From positions 682,001-746,000 of the forward strand of contig NZ_PHHD01000001.1 of the NCBI RefSeq assembly GCF_002813445.1: 64,000 bases of DNA. Direction: 5' to 3'. Source of the stretch: Pseudomonas tolaasii NCPPB 2192. Its GTDB lineage: Bacteria; Pseudomonadota; Gammaproteobacteria; Pseudomonadales; Pseudomonadaceae. Position numbers and translations under genes: made by a program. The notes below the pieces were generated by a model, which was not told the DNA's origin, searched no databases, and worked only from the letters and a program-made list of their open reading frames with translations. Shown here one piece after another: positions 34,610-42,775 of this stretch. Every line of letters starts with the position of its first letter. Within the stretch, counting starts at the first letter, position 1.

Positions 34610-36004
34610 ATGGCAAGCTTTTCCCACGCGGTGGGCACACAGACCTACCGTTTCGACAGCCTCAAGGACGTGATGGCCAAGGCCAGCCCCGCACGCTCCG
34701 GCGACTTTCTGGCCGGTGTGGCCGCGCAGAACGACGGCGAGCGGGTGGCGGCGCAAATGGCGCTGGCGAACATCCCGTTGACACATTTCCTCGAAGAAGT
34801 GCTGATTCCCTACGAAAGCGACGAAGTCACCCGACTGATCATCGACACCCACGATAAACAGGCGTTTGCCGCGGTCAGCCACCTGACCGTCGGCGGCCTG
34901 CGCGACTGGCTGCTCAGCGAAGCCGCTGACGAACATTCCCTACGCGCATTGGCGCCAGGTCTTACACCGGAAATGGCCGCCGCCGTGTCCAAAATCATGC
35001 GCGTGCAGGACTTGGTGCTGGTGGCGCAGAAGATCCGCGTGGTCACCCAGTTTCGCGGCACCATGGGCCTGCGCGGGCGCCTGTCGACCCGCCTGCAACC
35101 CAACCACCCCACCGACGAACCCGCCGGCATAGCCGCGAGCATTCTCGACGGGCTGTTGTATGGCAACGGCGACGCCATGATCGGCATCAACCCGGCCACC
35201 GACAGCATCGCCTCGATCTGCGCCATGCTGGAAATGCTCGATGCGATCATCCAGCGCTACGAAATCCCGACCCAGGCCTGCGTGCTGACCCACGTCACCA
35301 CCTCCATTGAGGCCATCAACCGGGGCGTGCCGCTGGACCTGGTGTTTCAGTCGATTGCCGGCACCGAAGCGGCCAACGCCAGTTTCGGCATCAGCCTGAG
35401 CGTGCTGCAGGAAGGCTACGAAGCGGGGTTGAGCCTGAATCGCGGCACCTTGGGCAACAACCTGATGTATTTCGAAACCGGCCAGGGCAGCGCCTTGTCG
35501 GCCAATGCGCACTTCGGCGTCGACCAGCAAACCTGCGAAACCCGCGCCTACGCCGTGGCGCGGCATTTCAAACCGTTTCTGGTGAACACGGTTGTAGGCT
35601 TTATCGGCCCCGAGTACCTATACAACGGCAAACAGATCATCCGCGCCGGTCTGGAAGACCATTTCTGCGGCAAGCTGCTCGGCGTGCCGATGGGCTGCGA
35701 CATCTGCTACACCAACCACGCCGAAGCCGACCAGGATGACATGGACACCCTGCTAACCCTGCTCGGCGTGGCCGGGATCAACTTCATCATGGGCATCCCC
35801 GGCTCCGACGACATCATGCTCAACTACCAGACCACCTCGTTCCACGACGCCTTGTACGCCCGCCAAACACTGGGTTTAAAACCGGCGCCGGAGTTTGAAC
35901 AGTGGCTGGCGAAAATGGGCATCTTCACGCAAGCCGACGGCAAGGTGCACTTCGGCAACAGCCTGCCACCGGCGTTTCGCCAAGCCTTGGCGCAATTGGG
36001 ATGA
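34610..36004 (+). CDS. eutB: Ethanolamine ammonia-lyase large subunit
   Basis: A 464-residue protein of normal EutB length. It binds adenosylcobalamin with EutC and converts ethanolamine to acetaldehyde and ammonia. Family motifs include MIGINPATDSIASICAMLEM, GTEAANASFGISLSVLQEGY, NNLMYFETGQGSALSANAHF and GVPMGCDICYTNHAEADQDD (substrate and B12 contacts lie here). No EutA reactivase or microcompartment gene is seen nearby, in line with the short Pseudomonas pathway. Its stop overlaps the eutC start (ATGA). Confidence 0.97.
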   Translation: MASFSHAVGTQTYRFDSLKDVMAKASPARSGDFLAGVAAQNDGERVAAQMALANIPLTHFLEEVLIPYESDEVTRLIIDTHDKQAFAAVSHLTVGGLRDWLLSEAADEHSLRALAPGLTPEMAAAVSKIMRVQDLVLVAQKIRVVTQFRGTMGLRGRLSTRLQPNHPTDEPAGIAASILDGLLYGNGDAMIGINPATDSIASICAMLEMLDAIIQRYEIPTQACVLTHVTTSIEAINRGVPLDLVFQSIAGTEAANASFGISLSVLQEGYEAGLSLNRGTLGNNLMYFETGQGSALSANAHFGVDQQTCETRAYAVARHFKPFLVNTVVGFIGPEYLYNGKQIIRAGLEDHFCGKLLGVPMGCDICYTNHAEADQDDMDTLLTLLGVAGINFIMGIPGSDDIMLNYQTTSFHDALYARQTLGLKPAPEFEQWLAKMGIFTQADGKVHFGNSLPPAFRQALAQLG

Positions 36005-36846
36005 AGGAGCCGCCCGTGCACACAGAGCCTGTTGAAACCGCGCCTGAAAACCCGTGGCTGGAACTGCGGCGGCTGACCCCGGCGCGCATCGCCCTGGGCC
36101 GCACCGGCACCAGTATTCCCACCCGTGCACAGCTGGATTTCCAGTTCGCCCACGCCCAGGCGCGCGACGCGGTGCACCTACCCTTCGACCACGCCGGCCT
36201 GAGTAGCCAGATGGCCGAACGCGGGCGTGAAAGCCTGCTGCTGCACAGCGCTGCCGTTGATCGCCATATGTATCTGCAACGCCCGGACCTGGGGCGGCGA
36301 TTGAGCGACGAGTCCGCACAAAGCCTGCGCGACTACGCCGCCGCCCACCCCGGTGGTGTGGACCTGGCCGTGGTGGTGGCCGATGGTTTATCGGCGCTGG
36401 CCGTGCATAAACACACGCTGCCCTTTCTGACACGCATGGAAGAACAGACCCACGCCGAAGGGTGGTCATTGTCGCCTGTGATATTGGTGGAACAGGGCCG
36501 CGTGGCGGTGGCGGATGAAGTCGGCCAACTGCTGGGCGCGAAAATGGTGGTGATCCTCATCGGCGAACGGCCAGGGCTCAGTTCGCCGGACAGCCTGGGT
36601 CTGTATTTCACCTACAACCCCAGGGTCGGCCTCACTGACGCCTACCGCAACTGCATCTCCAACGTACGCCTGGAGGGCCTGAGCTACGGCATGGCCGCCC
36701 ATCGCCTGCTTTACTTGATGAAGGAGGCGTGTCGCCGGCAGCTGTCGGGGGTCAATCTCAAGGACGAGGCGCAGGTTCAAACGATAGAGTCGGATGACCC
36801 TGACCTGATGAAGGGCAATTTCCTGCTCAGCTCACCGGATGACTGA
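36001..36846 (+). CDS. eutC: Ethanolamine ammonia-lyase small subunit
   Basis: A 281-residue EutC, the second half of the B12-binding lyase. The start ATG at 36001 shares 4 bases with the eutB end. Family motifs are RRLTPARIALGRTGTSIPT, LDFQFAHAQARDAVHLPF, DLAVVVADGLSALAVHKH and RPGLSSPDSLGLYFTYNP. The protein ends QTIESDDPDLMKGNFLLSS with a few extra residues. It closes the ethanolamine run. Confidence 0.95.
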   Translation: MKEPPVHTEPVETAPENPWLELRRLTPARIALGRTGTSIPTRAQLDFQFAHAQARDAVHLPFDHAGLSSQMAERGRESLLLHSAAVDRHMYLQRPDLGRRLSDESAQSLRDYAAAHPGGVDLAVVVADGLSALAVHKHTLPFLTRMEEQTHAEGWSLSPVILVEQGRVAVADEVGQLLGAKMVVILIGERPGLSSPDSLGLYFTYNPRVGLTDAYRNCISNVRLEGLSYGMAAHRLLYLMKEACRRQLSGVNLKDEAQVQTIESDDPDLMKGNFLLSSPDD

Positions 36847-36938
36847 TGGCTGCACGATTGCGCTTTTTCGCGACGTTAGGCAGCATCGAGTCACGGCCGC
36901 TTGTGTGGTCATCCCCCCTTTGGAAGTTGAGGCCTGGC

Positions 36939-37397
36939 ATGCGGATTACTCAAGCGACCCTGGAACACCTGGACCTGTTGACCCCGCTGTTCGTCAAATA
37001 CCGCGAGTTTTACGGGGCCTTGCCGTTCCCGGATTCGTCGCGCGATTTTCTGGAAAAGCGCCTGCGACGCAAGGAATCGGTGATCTATCTGGCCTTGGCG
37101 GATGACGATGACAAGAAACTGCTGGGGTTTTGCCAGCTGTATCCGAGCTTTTCTTCCTTATCGCTCAAACGCGTGTGGATCCTCAACGATATCTATGTGG
37201 CCGAAGATGCGCGCCGGCAACTGGTGGCGGACAACCTGATGCGTACAGCCAAGAAGATGGCCAAGGAAACCCAGGCCGTGCGGCTGCGGGTCTCGACCAG
37301 CAGTGACAACGAAGTGGCGCAGAAGACGTATGAGTCGATCGGGTTCCGCGAGGACACGGAGTTCAAGAACTACGTGCTGCCCATCAGCGAAGACTGA
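36939..37397 (+). CDS. GNAT family N-acetyltransferase
   Basis: A 152-residue GCN5-related acetyltransferase of about usual length. It runs from MRITQATLEHLDLLTPLFVK to ENYVLPISED-like sequence. The acetyl-CoA site region is VWILNDIYVAEDARRQLVAD (a variant of the RxxGxG loop, here without a clear glycine pair) and RVSTSSDNEVAQKTYESIGF is the C-terminal GNAT signature. The in-frame start at 36846 would overlap eutC, so I prefer the ATG at 36939. The substrate is unknown. Confidence 0.85.
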   Translation: MRITQATLEHLDLLTPLFVKYREFYGALPFPDSSRDFLEKRLRRKESVIYLALADDDDKKLLGFCQLYPSFSSLSLKRVWILNDIYVAEDARRQLVADNLMRTAKKMAKETQAVRLRVSTSSDNEVAQKTYESIGFREDTEFKNYVLPISED

Positions 37398-37420
37398 CCT
37401 CCAGACACCCTGAACCTCCT

Positions 37421-37508
37421 ATGGGAACTGGCTTGACTGCGATGGCGGTGTATCAGGAAGTGTTGCATTGGCTGACAAACCGCCATCGCAGGCAAGCCAG
37501 CTCCCACA
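37421..37508. repeat. REP pair (REPIN), left arm degenerate
   Basis: The right arm CGCCATCGCAGGCAAGCCAG continues to CTCCCACA; the left arm ATGGGAACTGGCTTGACTGC carries changes. It follows the acetyltransferase gene. Confidence 0.85.
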
Positions 37509-37583
37509 TTTGATCGGTGTTGCTTCATCCAATCCGCGACATCCCCCGCTACAAAACCAACACGCTTTTCACGACTCAACCCG

Positions 37584-37589
37584 TATAAT
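37584..37589 (+). promoter_or_regulatory. -10 promoter element upstream of dedA
   Basis: A perfect TATAAT in the context CCGTATAATGCGG lies about 105 bases before the dedA start. No clear -35 hexamer is seen at 16-18 bases distance, so it is a partial call. Confidence 0.5.
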
Positions 37590-37694
37590 GCGGACCTTTC
37601 AGTCTTGTAAGAAATTCGGCATACACTTGTAGCCTTATTACCCGACGCCCCCGCACAGGCCTGCTGAGCCGGGCCATTCACACAGGTGCCTTTC

Positions 37695-38348
37695 ATGGAT
37701 TTCAACCCGCTCGACCTTATCCTGCATCTCGACGTGTACCTCGACATGCTGGTGAGAAACTACGGAGTGTGGATTTACGCCATTCTGTTCCTGGTCATTT
37801 TTTGCGAAACCGGGCTGGTGGTCATGCCTTTCCTGCCGGGTGATTCCCTGTTGTTCATCGCGGGCGCCATTGCCGCCGGCGGCGGCATGGACCCGGTGTT
37901 GCTCGGCGGCCTGCTGATGCTGGCGGCGATACTCGGCGACAGCACCAACTACGTGATCGGGCGAACGGCCGGGGAGCGCTTGTTCAGCAACCCGAACTCG
38001 AAGATCTTCCGCCGCGACTACCTGCAAAAAACCCACGACTTCTACGACAAGCACGGCGGCAAAACCGTGACCCTGGCGCGCTTCCTGCCGATCCTGCGCA
38101 CGTTTGCGCCGTTCGTTGCCGGTATCGCCAAAATGCCTTACCCGCGTTTCTTCGGCTTCAGCGTGTTCGGCACCATCCTGTGGGTCGGCGGCCTGGTGAC
38201 CCTGGGTTACTTCTTCGGCAACGTGCCGTTCATCAAGAAAAACCTGTCGCTGCTGGTGGTGTTCATCATCCTGCTGTCGCTGGTGCCGATGATCATTGGC
38301 GTGGTGCGCAGCCGTTTTGGCAGCACGTCCTCCGAAGCCAAGTCGTAA
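37695..38348 (+). CDS. DedA family membrane protein
   Basis: A 217-residue polytopic membrane protein of the DedA/SNARE-associated family. Diagnostic segments are VIFCETGLVVMPFLPGDSLL, LAAILGDSTNYVIGRTAGER and ARFLPILRTFAPFVAGIAKM. It is a second DedA protein in this window, besides the fused one at 16962-18278. Members act in phospholipid carrier flipping and membrane stress tolerance; the exact substrate is not clear here. It is followed 9 bases on by the mtfA-like gene. Confidence 0.92.
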   Translation: MDFNPLDLILHLDVYLDMLVRNYGVWIYAILFLVIFCETGLVVMPFLPGDSLLFIAGAIAAGGGMDPVLLGGLLMLAAILGDSTNYVIGRTAGERLFSNPNSKIFRRDYLQKTHDFYDKHGGKTVTLARFLPILRTFAPFVAGIAKMPYPRFFGFSVFGTILWVGGLVTLGYFFGNVPFIKKNLSLLVVFIILLSLVPMIIGVVRSRFGSTSSEAKS

Positions 38349-38357
38349 GCACCGCCC

Positions 38358-39188
38358 GTGTGGTCCCTCAGCGCCTGGCGTCGCCGGCGCTTGCTGGCCA
38401 GGCACCCGATTGCCGATGACACCTGGCAGCGGGTGCGCCGGCGCCTGAGCTTTCTCGACGGCATCAGCGCCGAGCAGGACCAGTGGCTGCGCGAAGCCTG
38501 TGTGGTGTTCCTCAACGAAAAACACCTCACCGCCCTGCCCGGCGTCGAGCTGCACCAGGAACAACGCCTGTTGCTCGCCGCCCAGGCGCAATTGCCGTTG
38601 ATGAACCTGGGTGACCTCGACTGGTACCAGGGTTTCCACGAAATCGTGCTGTACCCCGACGACTTCCTCAGCCCCCAGCGCCACCGCGACGCCAGCGGCG
38701 TGGAACACGAATGGGACGGCGAACACAGCGGCGAAGCCTGGCAGCAGGGCCCGGTCATTCTCGCCTGGCCCGGCGTGCTGGCCAGCGGCAACTGGGAAGG
38801 CTACAACCTGGTGATCCACGAGTTGGCGCACAAGCTCGACATGCTCAACGGCGACGCCAACGGCCTGCCGCCGCTGCACAACGACATGCGCGTGCAAGAG
38901 TGGGCCAGCGTGATGCAAAGCGCGTTTGACGACCTCAACCGCCAGCTCGACGCCAACCCGGACGCCGAAACCGAAATCGACCCCTACGCCGCCGAAAACC
39001 CGGCCGAATTCTTCGCCGTCACCAGTGAATATTTTTTCAGTGCCCCGGATTTACTGGTCAGCACTTACCCACAGGTGTACGCGCAACTGAGCCGCTTTTA
39101 TCGCCAGGATCCCTTGGCCCGCCTCAATCAACTGCAAGCCGGCGACGCGCGCTACCCGACGGAACGCCACGCGCCGTACGACGTCTGA
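38358..39188 (+). CDS. mtfA: MtfA-like zinc metallopeptidase (M90)
   Basis: A 276-residue protein of the MtfA/M90 family, with GTG start and the zinc motif HELAH in YNLVIHELAHKLDMLNGDAN. The third ligand is likely in the later EFFAVTSEYFFSAPDLL. In E. coli MtfA binds the glucose repressor Mlc and so relieves repression of ptsG; a Mlc partner is not known here and the role is inferred only from family. Length is typical. It lies 9 bases after dedA. Confidence 0.9.
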   Translation: MWSLSAWRRRRLLARHPIADDTWQRVRRRLSFLDGISAEQDQWLREACVVFLNEKHLTALPGVELHQEQRLLLAAQAQLPLMNLGDLDWYQGFHEIVLYPDDFLSPQRHRDASGVEHEWDGEHSGEAWQQGPVILAWPGVLASGNWEGYNLVIHELAHKLDMLNGDANGLPPLHNDMRVQEWASVMQSAFDDLNRQLDANPDAETEIDPYAAENPAEFFAVTSEYFFSAPDLLVSTYPQVYAQLSRFYRQDPLARLNQLQAGDARYPTERHAPYDV

Positions 39189-39215
39189 CGCATGGCATCG
39201 GCGTCAGAATATGCC

Positions 39216-39221
39216 TATAAT
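39216..39221 (+). promoter_or_regulatory. -10 promoter element of ppa
   Basis: TATAAT in the context GCCTATAATCGCC, about 60 bases before the ppa ATG at 39282. A -35 element is not obvious. Confidence 0.5.
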
Positions 39222-39281
39222 CGCCGCCACTTTTAGGCCAATCCGGCCATGTTTCATGGCCAACTACGGGGGCAAAGCCCA

Positions 39282-39809
39282 ATGAGCTACAGCAAGATTC
39301 CGGCTGGCAAAGACCTGCCGAACGACATCTACGTCGCCATCGAAATTCCGGCCAACCACGCGCCGATCAAATACGAAATCGACAAAGACAGCGATTGCCT
39401 GTTCGTTGACCGTTTCATGGCCACCCCGATGTTCTACCCGGCCAACTACGGTTTCATCCCGAACACCCTGGCCGACGACGGTGACCCCCTCGACGTGCTG
39501 GTCGTAACCCCTTACCCGGTGACACCAGGTTCGGTCATTCGCGCACGCCCGGTCGGCATCCTGAACATGACCGACGACGGCGGCGGCGATGCCAAAGTGA
39601 TCGCGGTACCCCACGACAAGTTGTCCCAACTGTATGTGGACGTGAAGGAATACACCGACCTGCCGCCACTGCTGCTGGAACAGATCAAGCACTTCTTCGA
39701 GAACTACAAAGACCTCGAAAAAGGCAAATGGGTGAAGATCGACGGTTGGGGCAACGCAGACGCCGCCCGTGCCGAGATCCTGAAGTCGGTTGCTGCCTAC
39801 AAAGGCTGA
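39282..39809 (+). CDS. ppa: Inorganic pyrophosphatase
   Basis: A 175-residue family I soluble pyrophosphatase of standard length. It splits pyrophosphate and so drives biosynthetic reactions. Motifs are KYEIDKDSDCLFVDRFM, MFYPANYGFIPNTLADDGDP (the catalytic Asp cluster DGDPLDVLV is complete) and DAKVIAVPHDKLSQLYVDVK. The ATG at 39282 has a GGGGGC-type site upstream; a longer start at 39249 is not needed. A strong terminator follows at once. Confidence 0.97.
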   Translation: MSYSKIPAGKDLPNDIYVAIEIPANHAPIKYEIDKDSDCLFVDRFMATPMFYPANYGFIPNTLADDGDPLDVLVVTPYPVTPGSVIRARPVGILNMTDDGGGDAKVIAVPHDKLSQLYVDVKEYTDLPPLLLEQIKHFFENYKDLEKGKWVKIDGWGNADAARAEILKSVAAYKG

Positions 39810-39835
39810 TACCGGCTACTCATTGCTGCGGCAAT

Positions 39836-39866
39836 AAAAAAAGCCCCGACCATTCGGGGCTTTTTT
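39836..39866 (+). terminator. Intrinsic terminator of ppa
   Basis: Stem AAGCCCCGA/TCGGGGCTT with loop CCAT, followed by TTTTTT and preceded by an A-run. The A-run could also make it work in the opposite direction. Confidence 0.93.
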
Positions 39867-40022
39867 GTGGAAAAAATTAAACGCCAGGTTCAACACCTAA
39901 CACTAAGCGTTCACCAAAGTTGCGCATCCGACAAATAAGGCTACAACAGAGCAAACTCCTACAGATGCAAATCAACGCATGGTTTATTTGATGGGTTTTA
40001 TCGGCCAGTAAACTCTGCGTTT

Positions 40023-40796
40023 ATGAATACATCAGGTGATCGACTTAAAGCATTACTTCGGGAAGTTCATCTTTCCGCTTCCGACTTCGCCAAGAACCGT
40101 GGCGTCACGCCTCAACACGTGAACAACTGGTTCAAACGCGGCGTGCCCATGGGCCGGCTCAACGAGATAGCAGAACTGCTGTGCGTCTCCAGCCGCTGGC
40201 TGCGCACTGGCGAAGGCCCCAAACACCCTCCGGCCCAATTCCTGCTGGAAGGCCACGACACCAGGAACGTGATCCCCATCCGCGAAGACGCGGGCAAATA
40301 CCTCACAGGCCCAAGCAACCGCCCGGAAAGCACCGACGTGGAAATCCCGCTCCACGCAACATTCACCTCTGTCGAACGCATCCGCGTCACCCTGCACGCC
40401 CTGCAAACCCTCAATATCAAACCCGACCGCGCGGTAGGCGCCTACATGGTCGACAACAGCATGACCGACATCATCCAGCAAGGTGCCACCTTGGGCATCG
40501 ACACCGGCCGTACCCAAATCATCGACGGTGAAATCTACGCCGTCGAACACGGTGGCATGCTGCGCATCAAATACCTCTACAACCGCCCCGGCGGCGGCCT
40601 GCGCCTGCGCAGCCACAACACCGCCGAACACCCCGACGAATACCTCAGCCACGAACAACGCTTCGAGCAAGACTTCCAGATCGTCGGCTGGGTGTTCTGG
40701 TGGTCAACCCTCAACAACCGCCGCCCACCCGTCCCGCTCGACGAGCATTTATTGGGCTGGGAAGGCTCTAAACCGGATCCGGAGGTGGGCAATTGA
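40023..40796 (+). CDS. S24-type (LexA/CI-like) repressor with XRE HTH
   Basis: A 257-residue protein. Residues about 1-65 are an XRE-like helix-turn-helix (LSASDFAKNRGVTPQHVNNW). The C-terminal half (about 120-235) is an S24 peptidase/self-cleavage domain, with the nucleophile Ser in YMVDNSMTDIIQQG and a basic Lys in GGMLRIKYLYNRPGG. Such proteins (PrtR, CI-like) repress phage or bacteriocin genes until DNA damage; here no such genes are seen beside it. It lies in a low-GC leader with no close neighbour upstream and a candidate RNA directly downstream. The role is inferred. Confidence 0.85.
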   Translation: MNTSGDRLKALLREVHLSASDFAKNRGVTPQHVNNWFKRGVPMGRLNEIAELLCVSSRWLRTGEGPKHPPAQFLLEGHDTRNVIPIREDAGKYLTGPSNRPESTDVEIPLHATFTSVERIRVTLHALQTLNIKPDRAVGAYMVDNSMTDIIQQGATLGIDTGRTQIIDGEIYAVEHGGMLRIKYLYNRPGGGLRLRSHNTAEHPDEYLSHEQRFEQDFQIVGWVFWWSTLNNRRPPVPLDEHLLGWEGSKPDPEVGN

Positions 40797-40813
40797 GGTG
40801 AATGCAGGTATCA

Positions 40814-40999
40814 TGCGGCCCACATTTGGCAGGGGGTGGCTCATGGCTATCCACCCTGCCCGGCGAAGCGGAGGAGTTCCCGCGGATGCCCCTACCATTC
40901 AGCCCGACGCAATGTGGGCTGAGCGATTTGAAGGCTGGTGAGGTTTGTCAAAAACAAGCTGAAGCAGTCCCCGAGAAGCCGGCCACAAGCCGGCTTTTT
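40814..40999 (+). ncRNA. Candidate structured RNA with its own terminator
   Basis: A roughly 186-base stretch with RNA-like structure and no plausible gene. A closing stem pairs CGGCCCACATT (40816-40826) with AATGTGGGCTG (40911-40921). An inner hairpin GGCAGGG...TGG/CCA...CCCTGCC (40828-40860) has a 2-base bulge. The end is an intrinsic terminator (40976-40999). A possible -10 element TATCAT lies at about 40808-40813. It follows the S24 repressor stop by 17 bases. I do not recognise the RNA family. Confidence 0.45.
40976..40999 (+). terminator. Intrinsic terminator
   Basis: Stem AAGCCGGC/GCCGGCTT with loop CACAA, then TTT. It ends the S24 repressor transcript and/or the candidate RNA above. 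Confidence 0.88.
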
Positions 41000-41026
41000 A
41001 ATGTCTGTCATTAAAAGCGATACGCC

Positions 41027-41263
41027 TTAAGTGGGTTGCAAACACTCCACAGCCCGATCCGCCACCATCTTCGCCATCTCCACCAAATGCATCACCGCTC
41101 TCTGCGGCGCACCCAGCGGTTCACCTAGCGCTTGCGATGTCGCCATCGCACATTGCAGCAACTCGACCACACGCACCCAGGCATCTTCAAAGCTCAGTTC
41201 TTCATTAACGGTAAATGGGTGAGTCACACCCGGTGAAGGCGAATCCGAAACAATATTATCCAT
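41027..41263 (-). CDS. DUF6124 family protein
   Basis: A 78-residue small protein of the DUF6124 (earlier DUF3077) group, which is found in several copies in many pseudomonads. The pattern ELSFEDAWVRVVELLQCAMA and HLVEMAKMVADRAVECLQP is a pair of helices that looks like a coiled-coil or helical bundle. No function is known. It is preceded on its own strand by a highly structured leader (41304-41491). Confidence 0.78.
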   Translation of the reverse strand: MDNIVSDSPSPGVTHPFTVNEELSFEDAWVRVVELLQCAMATSQALGEPLGAPQRAVMHLVEMAKMVADRAVECLQPT

Positions 41264-41303
41264 AGCAAAATTCCCTAGCAGTAAGTAAATACCACCGTCC
41301 TTT

Positions 41304-41491
41304 CGCGACTAAACAATCAGAGGTGGCGGCTGTACGCAGGTTAGTCGACCGGCCGCTAGGAACCGGCGCACCCGGAGGTGCCCTGCGCACAGCCACCATA
41401 AAGTGCAGGTGAGGAACCACCTGTCTTTGGGATGGCGCGTGCGCCTAGCGAGGTCCGGGCGACTAAACCCGATCACTGAATAAGCAGTGAC
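41304..41491 (-). ncRNA. Highly structured leader upstream of the DUF6124 gene
   Basis: Dense complementarity. GGCTGTACGCAGG (41328-41340) pairs with CCTGCGCACAGCC (41382-41394), with one mismatch. CAGGTG/CACCTG (41406-41423), GGCGC/GCGCC (41434-41445) and TCACTG/CAGTGA (41473-41490) are perfect hairpins. GCGACTAAAC occurs twice (41305-41314, 41459-41468) and a near-inverted copy GGTTAGTCG at 41339-41347. A minus-strand frame of 83 codons covers it (start 41557 to stop about 41309), rich in Arg and Trp, and may be incidental. RNA, DNA repeat element and gene are all possible; RNA leader is my preferred reading. Confidence 0.4.
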
Positions 41492-41805
41492 GGATCGCAG
41501 CCTAGCCACCCAGCCCCACAGGCGCAATGCGCTGGGGATTTTCTCGGAAACGCCCTTCAAATGAAAGCGACGCGCCCTGCTGGCCCTTGAAAATCAATAC
41601 CCCACTGCCTGCGGGTCAGCAGCAGGGCACACCCCCCTCCCCGCCTGAAGACGAATCTGCGCCTTCAAAATACCGCCCCCACATTGTCTCCTTCAAGTTG
41701 ACGGTAAGACACACCCCAGCCAATTTATCACTCAACACCCACCCATTAATCTGTGCCCATGTTGAACGCAACGCCAAACCCACCCAAACCAAAAGGACTT
41801 CAACC
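41492..41805. other. Gap with no recognised gene
   Basis: This gap runs from the upstream part of the leader to the YcaC-like gene. It shows no convincing coding frame. A long in-frame extension of the YcaC-like gene from 41527 is not expected to be translated, because the normal family start is at 41806. Confidence 0.6.
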
Positions 41806-42438
41806 ATGAGCACTCCCACTTACAACCGCCTGAACAAAGACGATGCCATCGTGTTGCTGGTCGACCACCAGACCGGCCTGATTTCCCTGGTGCAGGACTT
41901 CTCGCCCAACGAGTTCAAGAACAACGTGCTGGCCCTGGCGGACCTGGCCAGGTTCTTCAACCTGCCGACCGTTCTTACCACCAGTTTCGAACAAGGCCCC
42001 AATGGCCCGCTGGTGCCGGAGTTGAAGGAAATGTTCCCGGACGCGCCTTATATCGCTCGCCCTGGCCAGATCAACGCGTGGGACAACGAGGATTTCGTCA
42101 AGGCGATCAAGGCCACCGGGCGCAAGCAGATCATCATTGCCGGCGTGGTGACGGATGTGTGCGTAGCGTTCCCGACGCTGTCGGCACTGGCGGAAGGCTT
42201 TGAGGTGTTTGTGGTGACGGATGCGTCGGGCACCTTCAACACCACGGTGCAGCAGGCAGCATGGAGCCGCATGAGCCAGGCCGGTGCGCAATTGATGAAC
42301 TGGTTCTCGGTGGCGTGTGAGCTGCACCGCGACTGGCGCAATGACATCGAAGGCTTGGGCAACTTGTTGTCCCAGCGCATTCCGAACTATCGCAACCTGA
42401 TGAACGGTTATGCGGCGCTGACCGCGCACCCGCACTAA
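41806..42438 (+). CDS. Isochorismatase-family hydrolase (YcaC-like)
   Basis: A 210-residue cysteine hydrolase that closely follows the E. coli YcaC pattern. It has IVLLVDHQTGLISLVQDF with the catalytic Asp, ARPGQINAWDNEDFVKAIKA and the nucleophile Cys in IAGVVTDVCVAFPTLSALAE. It ends with FSVACELHRDWRNDIEGLGN as in YcaC. The natural substrate of this group is not known. An AAAAGGA ribosome site precedes the ATG, and a terminator follows. Confidence 0.9.
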   Translation: MSTPTYNRLNKDDAIVLLVDHQTGLISLVQDFSPNEFKNNVLALADLARFFNLPTVLTTSFEQGPNGPLVPELKEMFPDAPYIARPGQINAWDNEDFVKAIKATGRKQIIIAGVVTDVCVAFPTLSALAEGFEVFVVTDASGTFNTTVQQAAWSRMSQAGAQLMNWFSVACELHRDWRNDIEGLGNLLSQRIPNYRNLMNGYAALTAHPH

Positions 42439-42460
42439 GCCGAACCCCGCTCTACAACAA

Positions 42461-42486
42461 GCCTGCGCTCAACCGCAGGCTTTTTT
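42461..42486 (+). terminator. Intrinsic terminator of the YcaC-like gene
   Basis: Stem GCCTGCG/CGCAGGC with loop CTCAAC, followed by TTTTTT. Confidence 0.92.
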
Positions 42487-42775
42487 GCGTGCGCCGTTAT
42501 TACCTGATCAAGGTTCTAAATGGTCTATCAGCGCTGTGAATTGTTGTGAAGACTTTGCGAATTCGGCAATTCCTCGTGCTAAGTTCCAAATCACTCAGGT
42601 TCACCACGTTTACCCATTGCCGCTGATCAACTAGCGGCACGTCCTTGTTATTGACTAATAAGTTCCGGGCATTTGCCCGGGAAGTTGTAGAGCCCTGCTC
42701 GCATTAAAAGGATTAACACTTTTACACATTTACCGGCGGCGCGTTCAGCGCAACATTCAACTCAGGAGATAGACC
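42487..42775. other. Gap upstream of the HrpF-like gene
   Basis: This gap holds a small hairpin CCGGGC-ATTT-GCCCGG (42665-42680) and an AGGAGA ribosome site before the ATG. I looked for a hrp box (GGAACC, 15-16 bases, CCACnnA) pointing right and did not find one. No other clear promoter was seen. Confidence 0.6.

Noticed and set aside
31417..36846. Carboxysome-like microcompartment or EutA reactivase in the ethanolamine cluster
   Set aside because: Only aldehyde dehydrogenase, permease and EutBC are present, as in the short Pseudomonas pathway; no shell proteins are seen.
40802..41014. 70-codon frame after the S24 repressor
   Set aside because: It runs through the terminator hairpin, lacks a ribosome site and has no protein-like pattern; the stretch looks like RNA.
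41309..41560. 83-codon minus-strand frame over the DUF6124 leader
   Set aside because: It overlaps strong base-paired structure and is rich in Arg and Trp; I cannot decide between gene and RNA, so it is not listed as a gene.
42487..42775. hrp box ahead of the HrpF-like gene
   Set aside because: No GGAAC motif with CCAC 15-16 bases on was found in the rightward direction.
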